35,096 bases of DNA, taken from assembly GCA_016786565.1 (NCBI GenBank), contig JAEUVY010000021.1:1-35096 (forward strand), written 5' to 3'. The notes under the pieces are model-generated. The model was not told where the DNA came from and ran no database searches. It was given only the letters and a program-made list of their open reading frames with translations. The first letter of the stretch is position 1, and every line of letters starts with the position of its first letter. The DNA is from Flavipsychrobacter sp. Its GTDB lineage: Bacteria; Bacteroidota; Bacteroidia; Chitinophagales; Chitinophagaceae. The translations under genes were made by a program, and so were the position numbers. Below are positions 1 through 8,719 of this stretch, in pieces.

Positions 1-3000
1 TACGGTTTGCAGTATTTCCATTCCTATACTCCAAACCCAACAGAACACGGTCAACATACAATTGGGCACTGCTGATCGCTTGCTTGATGCGTGAAGTTTT
101 CATGCAAGATTCCATTTCCACGTCTATGAGCAGAAATGCATACAGGTCGTTTTCGTTGCGCCATTTTTGCACGTTCAGCAAATTTGCAGGGTCGGGTCTT
201 GCTACGACAAAACCGACCAGCGCATCACGTTGTTGTTTTCTAAGTGTGTCTCTGAGCGGCTTGGCTATAGCTGCCCATTCTTCCTCCGTTTGTTTGCCTT
301 TAGCAGCTAAAATAACCTGATGAGAATCTGCCATAATCAGCCCTTGCATCAAGGTGGCCTGTAACGTTACAGGTTTTAAGCCGGTACGCAGACAGCCTGC
401 CATAAGGGCGATCATACCCCATAATTTACTGATGCTGGCAGGTGTTGACGGAACAAAATCCTCCGGGAAACGTGCGTTCAGAAGTCCTGCTGGCGTTGAT
501 GCGACAATAAGTGTTGGGTCACCGATCAGGTCAATAAGCATATTACCCCACTGATCCCTATTGATTATTCTCTGCCATGCTGCCATACTTACATTCACAT
601 CCCCGGCTTCATTAATGGCAGCTTTCAGTAATTGTACTAACTGATCCTCAATCAACGATAACCTGTCACGTACATTGATCCAGCGTGACAGCTGCAACAA
701 GCCACGGAAAAGACTACCTACTGTAGGTTGAGGCTCCAAACCCGCTACAGGCAAATTAGCGAAATTGAAGCCAACTGTTGTCGGTTGTGTGTATAGATAC
801 TGGAATTCAGGTGTATTGAGCCTGAATTTTGCAGTAATAAATGCCATTTTATAGGCCAATTTATACATCGGGTATACGTATATTGAGACCGTCGGCTCTT
901 GAGGTGTCAATGGGACAGTCGACGTAACAAAAAGGGAACTGATCAGGTAAGAGATGTCAGAAAGTTGCATTGAAGTGGCTACCCATTCAGACGGTACATT
1001 AAACTCTTTACTGAAACTCTGGTAGATAATATTCACCAGCTTATTATAGGCCGTAGTTTCTTCAGCTCCTACCGGGGGAATGGTTCCAGTGTAAACGGGG
1101 AACTTCTGCAATTCATTACGGAGTTTCTCAAAAAATGCCTGAATATTTAGTGGCGCAGGTGCTGAAGGTCCCTGTTCATCAAAGTTTTCAACGAGATAAT
1201 CAATTTCCGCAAGTGTCAGGCTAGAGCTGTTTATTGCATCTATTGCTGTTAAAATGCTGCCTAGGTTATCGAGCCTTGCGGGTATGTCGGTCTGGCTTGA
1301 TACAGGAAGCTCAATATCAATATCCAACAGATACAACACTTTCAGCATATCGCTTACCTGATAGCCTGTTTTACGGCATAAGGTAGAAAAACTATAGATC
1401 GCACTCAGTTCATCCAGCGTTACCGCATGGGTAAACATATCCGTGATGCCCATGTAAGTAAGGATCAGCAGCAGGTCGGTTTCCCTGATATTATTAGCAG
1501 CAGCTATTGCAGCGGTGAATCCATTATAATACGGCGGTAAATTACCCAGAGGGATACTTGCTGGGTCTAAGCCCCCTAGATCGTGAAATTCAGGTAGCGG
1601 CAAGTTAAGGACAGCTCGGTTCCTGTACAACATATCGTATACTGACGGCTGCTTGCTTTGTAACTCACTGGCATAATCTACATACTGATGAATATCCATG
1701 TAGTACCACCACCCTGCAAGCTCAGTAGGGCGCATCCGTAATTTTTCAGCAAATTGAAGTACACGTCCGATAAGATTGAATTCGGTGATGTTCAGACTGG
1801 TAATCATTAACGAAGTAAATATCTTATCCCAATCAGCTACCGACATTTTACCTGTGCGCCACAGGCGAATAAAACGGTGCAGTTTATTAAAAAATACTGC
1901 TGGCGTTGCTGGTGGCGCAAACACAAGTTTCAGCTTACTCAGATCGCAGGTGTCAGGTCTTGCAGGGTCTGTAGAGGTAACAGTAATCAGTCTCGTTCCA
2001 CTAACCCGCTTATTAAGGAAGTCGGAAGTTAAGAATTGAAGGAATTCTTTATAGGTTACTTGCAGCTGCTGGATAAGTATATCCATCCTGCCACCAAGAA
2101 GGTCACTCCACAGTCCACTGATCAATGGAGCGGACATATCCGCCGGATCGATAAAATTGGTAACCGCTGACGAGGTAAAGCCATAAAACAACCATGTGTT
2201 CGCACTCAAGGAATGAGTGTCAGAGACAATCTTTGATTCCTCAGCTGTTAAGCCAAGCAGCTCGCTATATATGTCAAAATCTGAGATGGCGGTCGGTAGG
2301 TAGTAAGGTTGGAATAGCCGCATCATTTCATATCTTGTGTATCCTAGATAACCAAGGAAAGTACGTGTCTCAGCGGCAGGCAGGCTGAAAGGGAGGTTGA
2401 AAGGATAAACAACATTCGATAGATTTTTATTATTGGAACCATAGCTAAGCGGATCATAGGCTTTGACATAGTCCGGAAAATCAAGGTATTGCCATGTATA
2501 CACGCCACCAACCGTTGACGCTTGCTTATAAACGTGTTCTGGATGGGCAGCTAGTTCCAAGGCTGTACCGCTCGTTTGATAGGATGGAGGAACAGCGACG
2601 GACGGTTGTGAGAAACGTTTCAGTATGATACCTTCCAATAGCTCGATCACCAGATCAATGTAGGGCATTAGCGTGTTGGTATTTTTACAGGTCATGTCTA
2701 TGTGCTCCAGGTCTGGACGACGGCGAATAAGTTCGCTGTAGACATTGGGTGTCACTCCCGGAAGTCCTGCCTTCAGAAAGTTCATAATATCCGTGAAGTA
2801 AGCAGCCGGACTGTATACAGATAGACATTGCTCACATGCGCAATAACTTGTGCTGCCAAATAGATTCTTTATGTTTGGGTCCACATGCACTACCGGAGGG
2901 TTTGAGTTATGCGGCCAGGCAAATACGCCGATCTGCTGCTGCGCCGATGACTGATACATGCCTGTAAACGTTCCCATCGCAGTTGCAGCAAGCATAGTAC

Positions 3001-4930
3001 CTTTAGCATGAGCAGCGTATGCAGCATCCCTACTACCCAGCAGTGAGGCATAAGATGTAGCAAAATCATCGGAGGGAACTGCACTTATAGCAGCATAAGT
3101 ATGCAGGCTATCGATGATAAGCTTTGCGGATGCATCAGGATTACCCCCAATCAAACGGAACATACGTTGTATTGGTGCCATAGCCTGCTGAACATCTTCC
3201 ACATCCTGAATGCCTGTCATGTTCACATTCGGATTGTCGGTGTTTATATCATATACATTATTTACCCTGAGATCGAACGAAGGGTTATTTGTAATGAAAG
3301 TTACCGCTTGCTGACGGATGCCGGCATCAGGTATCAGCTGTGAGCCCGACTGCTGATCCTGCAACAGAACTTTAAACCCTGTTAGTGGGAATTTATCCTG
3401 TGCTAGAGAACGAAGCTTTTTCGCATACAGCGTTTTAATTTCTGTTTCGTCTGTCAGATCACCGATGATTGCCTGAGGCACACACAGTTTCTGCGCCTGT
3501 GTACTTACATCGGAAATATAACCAAACCAATCAGTTTGGCTCCATTCGGAGATCGTGTACATCCCCTGTGCAGTATCTGTCATCAGGCTAGCGATCATTT
3601 CCGGCTGAAAGCCAGTAAGCGTTGCCAGTTGTAGTCCCCGGTTTGCCAATTCTGCTTTTGTTGGCGCAATGGTAAAATACTCATCCCAGAAAATATCGAT
3701 GTCATTTTGTTTTACCCCATACAACTGAAGAAATTGCGTTGTGTCAGCTTCCGGGTTCTGTCCGCCGAAAATGCTGTTTAGTACAGTCCCTATCGTGTAT
3801 TGTTCCTCAGTGATGAGTATATTCTTAGTTGCAGTGATTTGAAAATCAACAACTCCCGTAACAAAGTCATCAATTTCCTGTGACGTTTTATCTGATATCG
3901 TATTATTTTCAATCGCCTGAGCGATGGTAGTCCGCATTTCGTCTTCCAGCATTACGGTAGCAGGGTTGGCACTTACTTCCCTTGTGGTTGTCAAAGCATA
4001 CATCATATCATGCGCCACATCGCACATTTGAGCAAACTGAAGAGAACGAGTGATTTGCTGCACATCCAACAAGGAACAACCAGCTGCCCTTGCTACATAA
4101 TCTAACTCACCGTTGCCATTTCCGTATCCCTTTGATAAATATTCTTTGTCCAATGGCAAACCAACTGTATCATCTGGAGCTACGGGAGTATTGTCAAAGT
4201 CAACATTTTCGGCAAAATCGCTGAAAGTCGTGCCATTGATGACGTAGGTAATTTTATTGATTAAAGTATCAAAGACCGGAGCTGGCGTGTAGTTTTGGGT
4301 GTCCAACGTAAGGTTGACCTGGAGTTGATCTGTTCCGTCGAGGTAAACCACTTCAGAACTTCCTAATTTGTTATTCTGGTTCGTTACATTTATGATAATA
4401 CCCCGGCTATCCAACACTGCCGCATGGCCTATATTACGCATGTTTACTTTAACTGAGTACTCACCGTTGAGATCAGTAACTGCTTGCGCCAAAAGGGTCT
4501 CGGAACGAAACTCCTGTTCATAAACATCAACCGTCAAAAACGTCGCTGCAACGCCACTTTCTGCTGTTATTTTTCCCCAAACTGTGAGGTAAGTGGCAAT
4601 TTCTTGCGTGTCAAAATCCTGTACTGCAGTATCAAATGCAGCCTCTGATATGGTGAGCACAGTGATGTTTTGTTGAATAGCCGGACTGTTTGCTACTTCT
4701 TTATTATTGTAAAAGGTTTTATATTGCGGGACAATCGTAGCATTGTTAATCAGGTCTGAGATCGGGCTATTGAAATAGGCCCTAAACGCACCAGCTTTAT
4801 CAGTATAAGCGGTACCTATCAACCCATATGTGCCCGCATTATCCCAAATCTCGACACGAGTTTGTTCGAGGGTCAGGGTGTTAGGGCTGAATTGTACTTT
4901 TCCGTTAATGATGAGTTGGGTGTTTGGCAT
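1..4930 (-). CDS. Tc-toxin A subunit (TcA, SpvA/VRP1 family), 3' end outside window
   Basis: Minus-strand frame open from ATG at 4930 to the left edge, about 1,643 codons; I found no stop in the stretches checked codon by codon. TcA proteins form the large pentameric pore and translocation channel of insecticidal Tc complexes and are usually about 2,300-2,500 residues, so roughly a third is missing. The best evidence is the VRP1/SpvA signature near residues 690-765: a CACEQC cysteine cluster, SVYSPAAYFTDIMNFL, then RRPDLEHIDMTCKNTNT and PYIDLVIELLE. Near residue 1,620 the AISSAQLYVDRVLLGLE segment matches the TcA region just past the VRP1 helices. Residues 1-95 and 112-208 look like two transthyretin-like beta-sandwiches, the second with the V.G.V..G....V.VYEQEFRSE..L..A.TD..GEY pattern. 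There is no signal peptide, as usual for Tc proteins. No TcB or TcC partner lies in the window. The family call is firm; target and toxicity are unknown. Confidence 0.85.
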   Translation of the reverse strand, partial: MPNTQLIINGKVQFSPNTLTLEQTRVEIWDNAGTYGLIGTAYTDKAGAFRAYFNSPISDLINNATIVPQYKTFYNNKEVANSPAIQQNITVLTISEAAFDTAVQDFDTQEIATYLTVWGKITAESGVAATFLTVDVYEQEFRSETLLAQAVTDLNGEYSVKVNMRNIGHAAVLDSRGIIINVTNQNNKLGSSEVVYLDGTDQLQVNLTLDTQNYTPAPVFDTLINKITYVINGTTFSDFAENVDFDNTPVAPDDTVGLPLDKEYLSKGYGNGNGELDYVARAAGCSLLDVQQITRSLQFAQMCDVAHDMMYALTTTREVSANPATVMLEDEMRTTIAQAIENNTISDKTSQEIDDFVTGVVDFQITATKNILITEEQYTIGTVLNSIFGGQNPEADTTQFLQLYGVKQNDIDIFWDEYFTIAPTKAELANRGLQLATLTGFQPEMIASLMTDTAQGMYTISEWSQTDWFGYISDVSTQAQKLCVPQAIIGDLTDETEIKTLYAKKLRSLAQDKFPLTGFKVLLQDQQSGSQLIPDAGIRQQAVTFITNNPSFDLRVNNVYDINTDNPNVNMTGIQDVEDVQQAMAPIQRMFRLIGGNPDASAKLIIDSLHTYAAISAVPSDDFATSYASLLGSRDAAYAAHAKGTMLAATAMGTFTGMYQSSAQQQIGVFAWPHNSNPPVVHVDPNIKNLFGSTSYCACEQCLSVYSPAAYFTDIMNFLKAGLPGVTPNVYSELIRRRPDLEHIDMTCKNTNTLMPYIDLVIELLEGIILKRFSQPSVAVPPSYQTSGTALELAAHPEHVYKQASTVGGVYTWQYLDFPDYVKAYDPLSYGSNNKNLSNVVYPFNLPFSLPAAETRTFLGYLGYTRYEMMRLFQPYYLPTAISDFDIYSELLGLTAEESKIVSDTHSLSANTWLFYGFTSSAVTNFIDPADMSAPLISGLWSDLLGGRMDILIQQLQVTYKEFLQFLTSDFLNKRVSGTRLITVTSTDPARPDTCDLSKLKLVFAPPATPAVFFNKLHRFIRLWRTGKMSVADWDKIFTSLMITSLNITEFNLIGRVLQFAEKLRMRPTELAGWWYYMDIHQYVDYASELQSKQPSVYDMLYRNRAVLNLPLPEFHDLGGLDPASIPLGNLPPYYNGFTAAIAAANNIRETDLLLILTYMGITDMFTHAVTLDELSAIYSFSTLCRKTGYQVSDMLKVLYLLDIDIELPVSSQTDIPARLDNLGSILTAIDAINSSSLTLAEIDYLVENFDEQGPSAPAPLNIQAFFEKLRNELQKFPVYTGTIPPVGAEETTAYNKLVNIIYQSFSKEFNVPSEWVATSMQLSDISYLISSLFVTSTVPLTPQEPTVSIYVYPMYKLAYKMAFITAKFRLNTPEFQYLYTQPTTVGFNFANLPVAGLEPQPTVGSLFRGLLQLSRWINVRDRLSLIEDQLVQLLKAAINEAGDVNVSMAAWQRIINRDQWGNMLIDLIGDPTLIVASTPAGLLNARFPEDFVPSTPASISKLWGMIALMAGCLRTGLKPVTLQATLMQGLIMADSHQVILAAKGKQTEEEWAAIAKPLRDTLRKQQRDALVGFVVARPDPANLLNVQKWRNENDLYAFLLIDVEMESCMKTSRIKQAISSAQLYVDRVLLGLEYRNGNTANR

Positions 4931-5068
4931 AGCAATAAATTTTAAGGCTAAGTTACTTGGTCCCTTAGAAATAAAATACCGTATTTTCCCCGTTTTTTTA
5001 TTCAAATTTACTTCTTATATCGGCATTTATGGTCGTGTTCGACAAGAACCATCAATTAGCCAGTTATG

Positions 5069-5095
5069 AACCATTAATAATCATTAGGAATGGTT
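5069..5095. repeat. Short inverted repeat between TcA and RteC-like genes
   Basis: Arms aaccatt (5069-5075) and aatggtt (5089-5095) are perfect 7-base complements separated by 13 A/T-rich bases. The site lies midway in the divergent intergenic region, so it could be an operator for either gene. A 7-base arm in A/T-rich DNA can occur by chance. Nothing else with clear structure was seen between 4931 and 5196. Confidence 0.3.
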
Positions 5096-5196
5096 AATAC
5101 CCCATCAAATCGCCAGCAGTTCCCCGGTAGCCTGCCAACAAAAGCCCAGCAGATTACCTTGTATAGCCCACATGCCATTTTCGCCTCATTCTTGCG

Positions 5197-5204
5197 TATT
5201 TTTG
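5197..5204 (+). promoter_or_regulatory. -7 promoter box for RteC-like gene
   Basis: TATTTTTG fits the Bacteroidota -7 consensus TAnnTTTG and ends 18 bases before the ATG at 5223. It sits inside the upstream extension of the open frame (ATG at 5172), which argues that translation starts at 5223. No convincing -33 TTTG at 19-21 bases was found. Confidence 0.45.
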
Positions 5205-5222
5205 GACAAAACGAGCCTAGGT

Positions 5223-5993
5223 ATGTACGATACTTTTACCGATCAATATGATAAATTACTATCCAGATACATCGCTCAAATCGAACGTACCATCAAGGAA
5301 CGTTTGACAGATGCGAGGGATAAAGAAGCAATATTCGAGGAAATTGGTAGTGAGCTAGCAAATGTCAACAGGCTAATGTCGGCTACACCTAAAGCAGCAG
5401 AACTGCTCGGTGATTTTATTCAACAATATAAAAGTGGCGTAACAATCGATGAGATATTAGAAGATCTTAAACGTCGCTACGGCTATGATGACGAGGCCTT
5501 TGCAGGGCATATAAATAAGCAAAAGAACTTGACAATATATTACGCAAATGATGAAGATAGGCGTTTTTCCCTCCTAGCTTCCGACAAAGGCAAACTATTA
5601 AAGTTTATTGTTCAGTATATGGCTATACTACAAATCAAAGAAAGGTTGTCATCGCTGTCAATAAGGGGCGATAAAACCTCACACGCAGAAAATATCACAT
5701 TATATCCAGTGATCTGGACAGGTAGCCGAAATAATAACAACGAGTTTGTTCAGCTGATATATGGGTTGCACCAGGCAGGTTATCTCAATGAGGGTAATGG
5801 TGAGATCACGAAAATCGTAGAAAGCCTTGCCTCCATCCTGAAAATTTCTCTTGGCAAAGGCTGGCAAAGCAATTTGTCTTCTAGTATACACAAATCGAAA
5901 AAGGATTACGAACCTCCTGTTTTCGAGAAAATAAAGCAGGCTTATTTGCGCTACGCTGACGATCTGATCATGGCAAAGAAGACAAACAAATGA
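5223..5993 (+). CDS. RteC-like protein
   Basis: 256 residues from the ATG at 5223. The open frame extends to 5172, but that start would place the probable promoter inside the gene. The C-terminal third (about residues 165-250) carries the pattern I associate with RteC proteins: VIWTGS, then ELIYGL-like and GYLNEGNGEITKIVESLASIL, then ISLGKGWQSNLSSSIHKSKKD. RteC of CTnDOT-type conjugative transposons is a DNA-binding activator of excision genes, and RteC-like orphans are common in Bacteroidota mobile elements. The N-terminal part is helical and charged. Here the gene is divergent from the TcA gene, ends in its own terminator and lies at the start of a set closed by a serine recombinase. A role in regulating that element is inference. 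No RteA/RteB two-component pair is present. Confidence 0.7.
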   Translation: MYDTFTDQYDKLLSRYIAQIERTIKERLTDARDKEAIFEEIGSELANVNRLMSATPKAAELLGDFIQQYKSGVTIDEILEDLKRRYGYDDEAFAGHINKQKNLTIYYANDEDRRFSLLASDKGKLLKFIVQYMAILQIKERLSSLSIRGDKTSHAENITLYPVIWTGSRNNNNEFVQLIYGLHQAGYLNEGNGEITKIVESLASILKISLGKGWQSNLSSSIHKSKKDYEPPVFEKIKQAYLRYADDLIMAKKTNK

Positions 5994-6013
5994 GTTAAAA
6001 GTAATTAATACTA

Positions 6014-6050
6014 ACAAAAGGCAGTCTAATCGGCTGCCTTTTGTCGTTTT
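6014..6050 (+). terminator. Rho-independent terminator after RteC-like gene
   Basis: An 11-bp perfect stem (6014-6024 with 6034-6044) and 9-base loop are followed by cgttttt, 20 bases after the RteC-like stop codon. It separates that gene from the HTH gene downstream, which therefore should have its own promoter. Confidence 0.8.
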
Positions 6051-6120
6051 TGAAAATGCAGCACCGGTGGGCATTTCACATTTTTCTGCCCCAACCTCAA
6101 CTCCAAGTTGGAGGATTACT

Positions 6121-6155
6121 CCGTTTTGCCATGCTAATTTTATTCGACAAAACGG
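6121..6155 (+). promoter_or_regulatory. Candidate operator upstream of HTH gene
   Basis: Perfect 8-base arms ccgttttg (6121-6128) and caaaacgg (6148-6155) flank 19 bases, putting arm centres 27 bases apart, close to 2.5 helical turns. The site ends 8 bases before the ATG at 6164. Its place right in front of a DNA-binding protein gene suggests autoregulation. This is inference from position and symmetry. Confidence 0.45.
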
Positions 6156-6163
6156 TGGGATCT

Positions 6164-6493
6164 ATGCAAGAACAATGGCGCAAAGTGGCGGACAAATTGG
6201 ATAATATTGAAAGGCTGTTACTGCAAATAGTCAGGCAAGGAGCTGAAAAAGATGTTGGCGATGGTGACACTGCTCTGTTAACACTGAAACAGGCAGCGGA
6301 ATTTCTGCATTTGTCAACATCGAGCATTTATAAGTTAATATACAAGAAAAACATCACGCCGGTTCAGCGGACAGCGAAGAGCAGAATCTTGTTTACGAAA
6401 GAACACTTGATCAATTATCTGAAACAAAAAACAGCAACTAAAAATCGAACTATATGGCGTTTATCAAAGAACCCTATTCGGAAAGCCGGGTAG
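6164..6493 (+). CDS. Excisionase-type helix-turn-helix protein
   Basis: 109 residues from the ATG at 6164. An in-frame ATG at 6131 lies inside the inverted repeat and is less likely. An N-terminal amphipathic helix (residues 1-30, KLDNIERLLLQIV) may mediate oligomerisation. It is followed by a MerR/excisionase-like winged helix at about 38-90: LTLKQAAEFLHLSTSSIYKLI, then a short hairpin with SRILFTKEHLINYL. This HTH_17-type arrangement is found in recombination directionality factors and small regulators of mobile elements, where it binds DNA to steer excision or control transcription. The last 40 bases overlap the next gene in another frame, implying translational coupling. An excision-factor role beside a serine recombinase is plausible but unproven. 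Confidence 0.75.
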   Translation: MQEQWRKVADKLDNIERLLLQIVRQGAEKDVGDGDTALLTLKQAAEFLHLSTSSIYKLIYKKNITPVQRTAKSRILFTKEHLINYLKQKTATKNRTIWRLSKNPIRKAG

Positions 6494-7275
6494 AGATGAT
6501 TTCTGAATTTTTAAAGAAGGAGGCATCAATTGGCAACTCTAAAGACTATGAAATTAAGATTGACGAATTGAAGGTGGTCAGCCGGAACAATAATCCCGAC
6601 AGGTTTTACGAGTATGAGGAATTTGTTATGCCTGAGAGCCGGAACATTACAATCATCATTCATGACAAGTCGCATACCAATACAAAGTATATCCTGTTAC
6701 TGCAACAAGAAGTTCCCAATAGTGAGGAGCTATCTGGCATAGAAAAGAACCTGCATATAAAGATGCAGCATGAAAAGTCTAAATGGGCGTATAATCAGCT
6801 CCAACGGGATTGCACGAACTTGAAGCAGCAGCTAAAGGAGTGTGAGGATTATTGCAATCAGCTAAAGGACAAGAATCATGAACTGGAGGTAGAAAAAAGT
6901 AAATCGTCGGGCAAGCTCACGGAAACCGTTCTTGGTTTAGCCGGAACTTATTTTGCGAATAACCCAGATGCTCTTGGGCGTATTCCCATTATCGGCAATA
7001 TTTTGGGAGGCGGAATGCACAAAGCGTTATCAGGAACCGATCGGGTGAACTGCTCTTGTTCCGAAGCGCCAAAAGAGTTTACCGGAAAGGTTTACGAACA
7101 GGATGCTGTACGGTTGAAAAAGGCGTTCATTCCTTTCTTTCCACCAGAATACATAGAAAAAGCAATGGAAGTAGTAGTGCTATTTTTCAATGACAATCGT
7201 TTTATTGACCAAACAAAAGCAGGAGTTGAAAAGCTTATTGCCGAAAACAGGAAAAAGCAGAAGACTGTGGCGTAA
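6454..7275 (+). CDS. Coiled-coil protein of unknown function, paralogue A
   Basis: 273 residues; not recognised. It starts within the end of the HTH gene (40-base overlap). Three parts are visible: an N-terminal alpha/beta region (1-100) with KDYEIKIDELKVVSRNNNPDRF and the ELSGIEK motif; a charged coiled coil at about 105-155; and a glycine-rich stretch near 165-190 (IPIIGNILGGGMH) followed by a CSC motif. A helical C-terminal domain ends in PFFPPEYIEKAMEVVVLFFNDNRFI. The next gene encodes a clear paralogue sharing the N-terminal domain, coiled coil and C-terminal domain, while the linkers differ. There is no signal peptide, and the glycine-rich part is only weakly hydrophobic. Position inside the recombinase gene set suggests an element function. 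Structural, replication-accessory or defence roles are all guesses. Confidence 0.7.
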   Translation: MAFIKEPYSESRVEMISEFLKKEASIGNSKDYEIKIDELKVVSRNNNPDRFYEYEEFVMPESRNITIIIHDKSHTNTKYILLLQQEVPNSEELSGIEKNLHIKMQHEKSKWAYNQLQRDCTNLKQQLKECEDYCNQLKDKNHELEVEKSKSSGKLTETVLGLAGTYFANNPDALGRIPIIGNILGGGMHKALSGTDRVNCSCSEAPKEFTGKVYEQDAVRLKKAFIPFFPPEYIEKAMEVVVLFFNDNRFIDQTKAGVEKLIAENRKKQKTVA

Positions 7276-7332
7276 GAACCCTATGTCAGAAACACAAGAA
7301 CAATAACATAAAACTAATAAAACAAAAGAGTT

Positions 7333-8193
7333 ATGGCTTTTATGAAGGAGATGTATTCGGTCAGCGGAATAAATAGAATTTATCAGCTACTGAAGAATGA
7401 GGCAGCAAGTGGCTGTCCTAAAGATTATGATATAAAAGTGGATGCTATGAAGGTGGTTGGCAGAAACAATGACCCGGAGCGTTTTTTTGAACATGAACAG
7501 TTCTTAGTAGCCAGCAGTAAGAGTATTGTCGTCAATATTTATGACGGAGCATCGCCACGCTGCATGAAATACACCTTATTGCTCGAACCCGAGCGATCGA
7601 CTGAGATCGAATTGTCCGGTATTGAAAAGTCGTTTAACACAAGGATGCAACAGGAAAAGAAAAGCTGGGAGTACGACAGGCTAAAATCAGAGAACAATGA
7701 ATTAAGGCAAGAGCTTGATGAAAAGGCTAAGTATGTGTCGCAATTGGAAGCACTTATTAATACGATGAGGGCTGAAAAAGAACAGATGCCCGGTAAGGTA
7801 ACCAATGCGCTGATTTCTCTTGCAGGGCTATTTCTATCAAATAAAAACGGTCAGGAAGATACATCCATGCTTGCTGGTTTGTTAAGCCCTTCAGCAACAG
7901 AAGACGATGGTACAGAAAATATGGTAGCTACTTTTCGACGCTCAGACAATGTAGAAACGACATCCGAAGAAAAGGAGTCTCCGGATTTTTGTAACGAAGA
8001 CCTGCAATATACCGGCACTGCTACAGAAGAAGATTTTACCAGATTGGAAAGATCACTTATTCCATTATTTGCTCAGGAGCACAGGGAAACGGTATCAACT
8101 GTTGTGAGTGTCATGTACCACAATAACAACCTGATACCTGAAATAGCAGAGTTGTTGGAGAATGAAGATCCAGAACAACAGCAGGCAGCGTAA
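7333..8193 (+). CDS. Coiled-coil protein of unknown function, paralogue B
   Basis: 286 residues, 57 bases after paralogue A. It aligns with A from the first residues (both begin MAF.KE.YS.S) through KDYDIKVDAMKVVGRNNDPERF and ELSGIEKSF to a central coiled coil at about 100-155. The linker differs: a short hydrophobic patch (ALISLAGLFLS), then an acidic, serine/threonine-rich stretch around 175-225. The C-terminal domain again ends in a VV...Y.NNNLI motif. N and C domains are conserved while the middle diverged, which is what a tandem duplication with selection on both ends would leave. The family is unknown to me. The pair might form a hetero-oligomer through the coiled coils (inference). Confidence 0.7.
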   Translation: MAFMKEMYSVSGINRIYQLLKNEAASGCPKDYDIKVDAMKVVGRNNDPERFFEHEQFLVASSKSIVVNIYDGASPRCMKYTLLLEPERSTEIELSGIEKSFNTRMQQEKKSWEYDRLKSENNELRQELDEKAKYVSQLEALINTMRAEKEQMPGKVTNALISLAGLFLSNKNGQEDTSMLAGLLSPSATEDDGTENMVATFRRSDNVETTSEEKESPDFCNEDLQYTGTATEEDFTRLERSLIPLFAQEHRETVSTVVSVMYHNNNLIPEIAELLENEDPEQQQAA

Positions 8194-8225
8194 ACCGAAT
8201 TTTTCATCAATAAACAAGAACGAAA

Positions 8226-8591
8226 ATGAACAAAATTTACGATGTAACAGTAGGAATTGAAGCAGAAAGCAGGAAGGAAGCAGAGCAAAAATTGCTACAA
8301 ATACAGCAGTTAGCAGTTGACCATAGTAAAGGGAGCGACGTCAAGCAACAAATAACTAGCTACGATGCTGAATTATCCCCGGTTAGTGCGGCAATGGGTA
8401 TTTTGGCAATTATCGGTTTACGTTGGGTAAGCGACAAACTGAAACCAAACAAAAGACCAGGTCAAAGTATCGCCCCTGAATTCGATATGAAAATGCTCAA
8501 AAATAAATGGCAAAGGGAGCGGCGAAAACGAAAACAGGAGGAAGATAGAGCGAACGTTTTTGCATTTTTGGATAACACAACACATTCTTGA
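8226..8591 (+). CDS. Small single-span membrane protein, unknown function
   Basis: 121 residues, 32 bases after paralogue B, so probably the same transcript. Residues 1-45 are charged and probably helical. A single hydrophobic segment lies at about 53-68 (VSAAMGILAIIGLRWV) and is followed by a very basic tail with a KWQRERRKRKQEEDR stretch. The positive charges after the span suggest the C-terminus is cytosolic. Not recognised as a known family. The hydrophobic segment is short and could instead be a buried helix. Confidence 0.6.
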   Translation: MNKIYDVTVGIEAESRKEAEQKLLQIQQLAVDHSKGSDVKQQITSYDAELSPVSAAMGILAIIGLRWVSDKLKPNKRPGQSIAPEFDMKMLKNKWQRERRKRKQEEDRANVFAFLDNTTHS

Positions 8592-8719
8592 TGTGATAAA
8601 ATTGTTCGTTTGGGGAAAAGTACTACGTAGGAACAAACGTTCTGCCTCTATTTTATAAATTGGGTTAAAATCGTGCCTGAAACTTGGCATGATAATTGAT
8701 AATCAATATATTATGAGCA

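Noticed and set aside
1776..2388. Plus-strand open frames of 64-87 codons
   Set aside because: They lie opposite the continuous TcA frame and show no start context or family features; shadows of the toxin gene. The same holds for other short frames between 84 and 5069.
5700..6074. Minus-strand open frame of 124 codons
   Set aside because: Overlaps the RteC-like gene and its terminator in antisense, with no domain.
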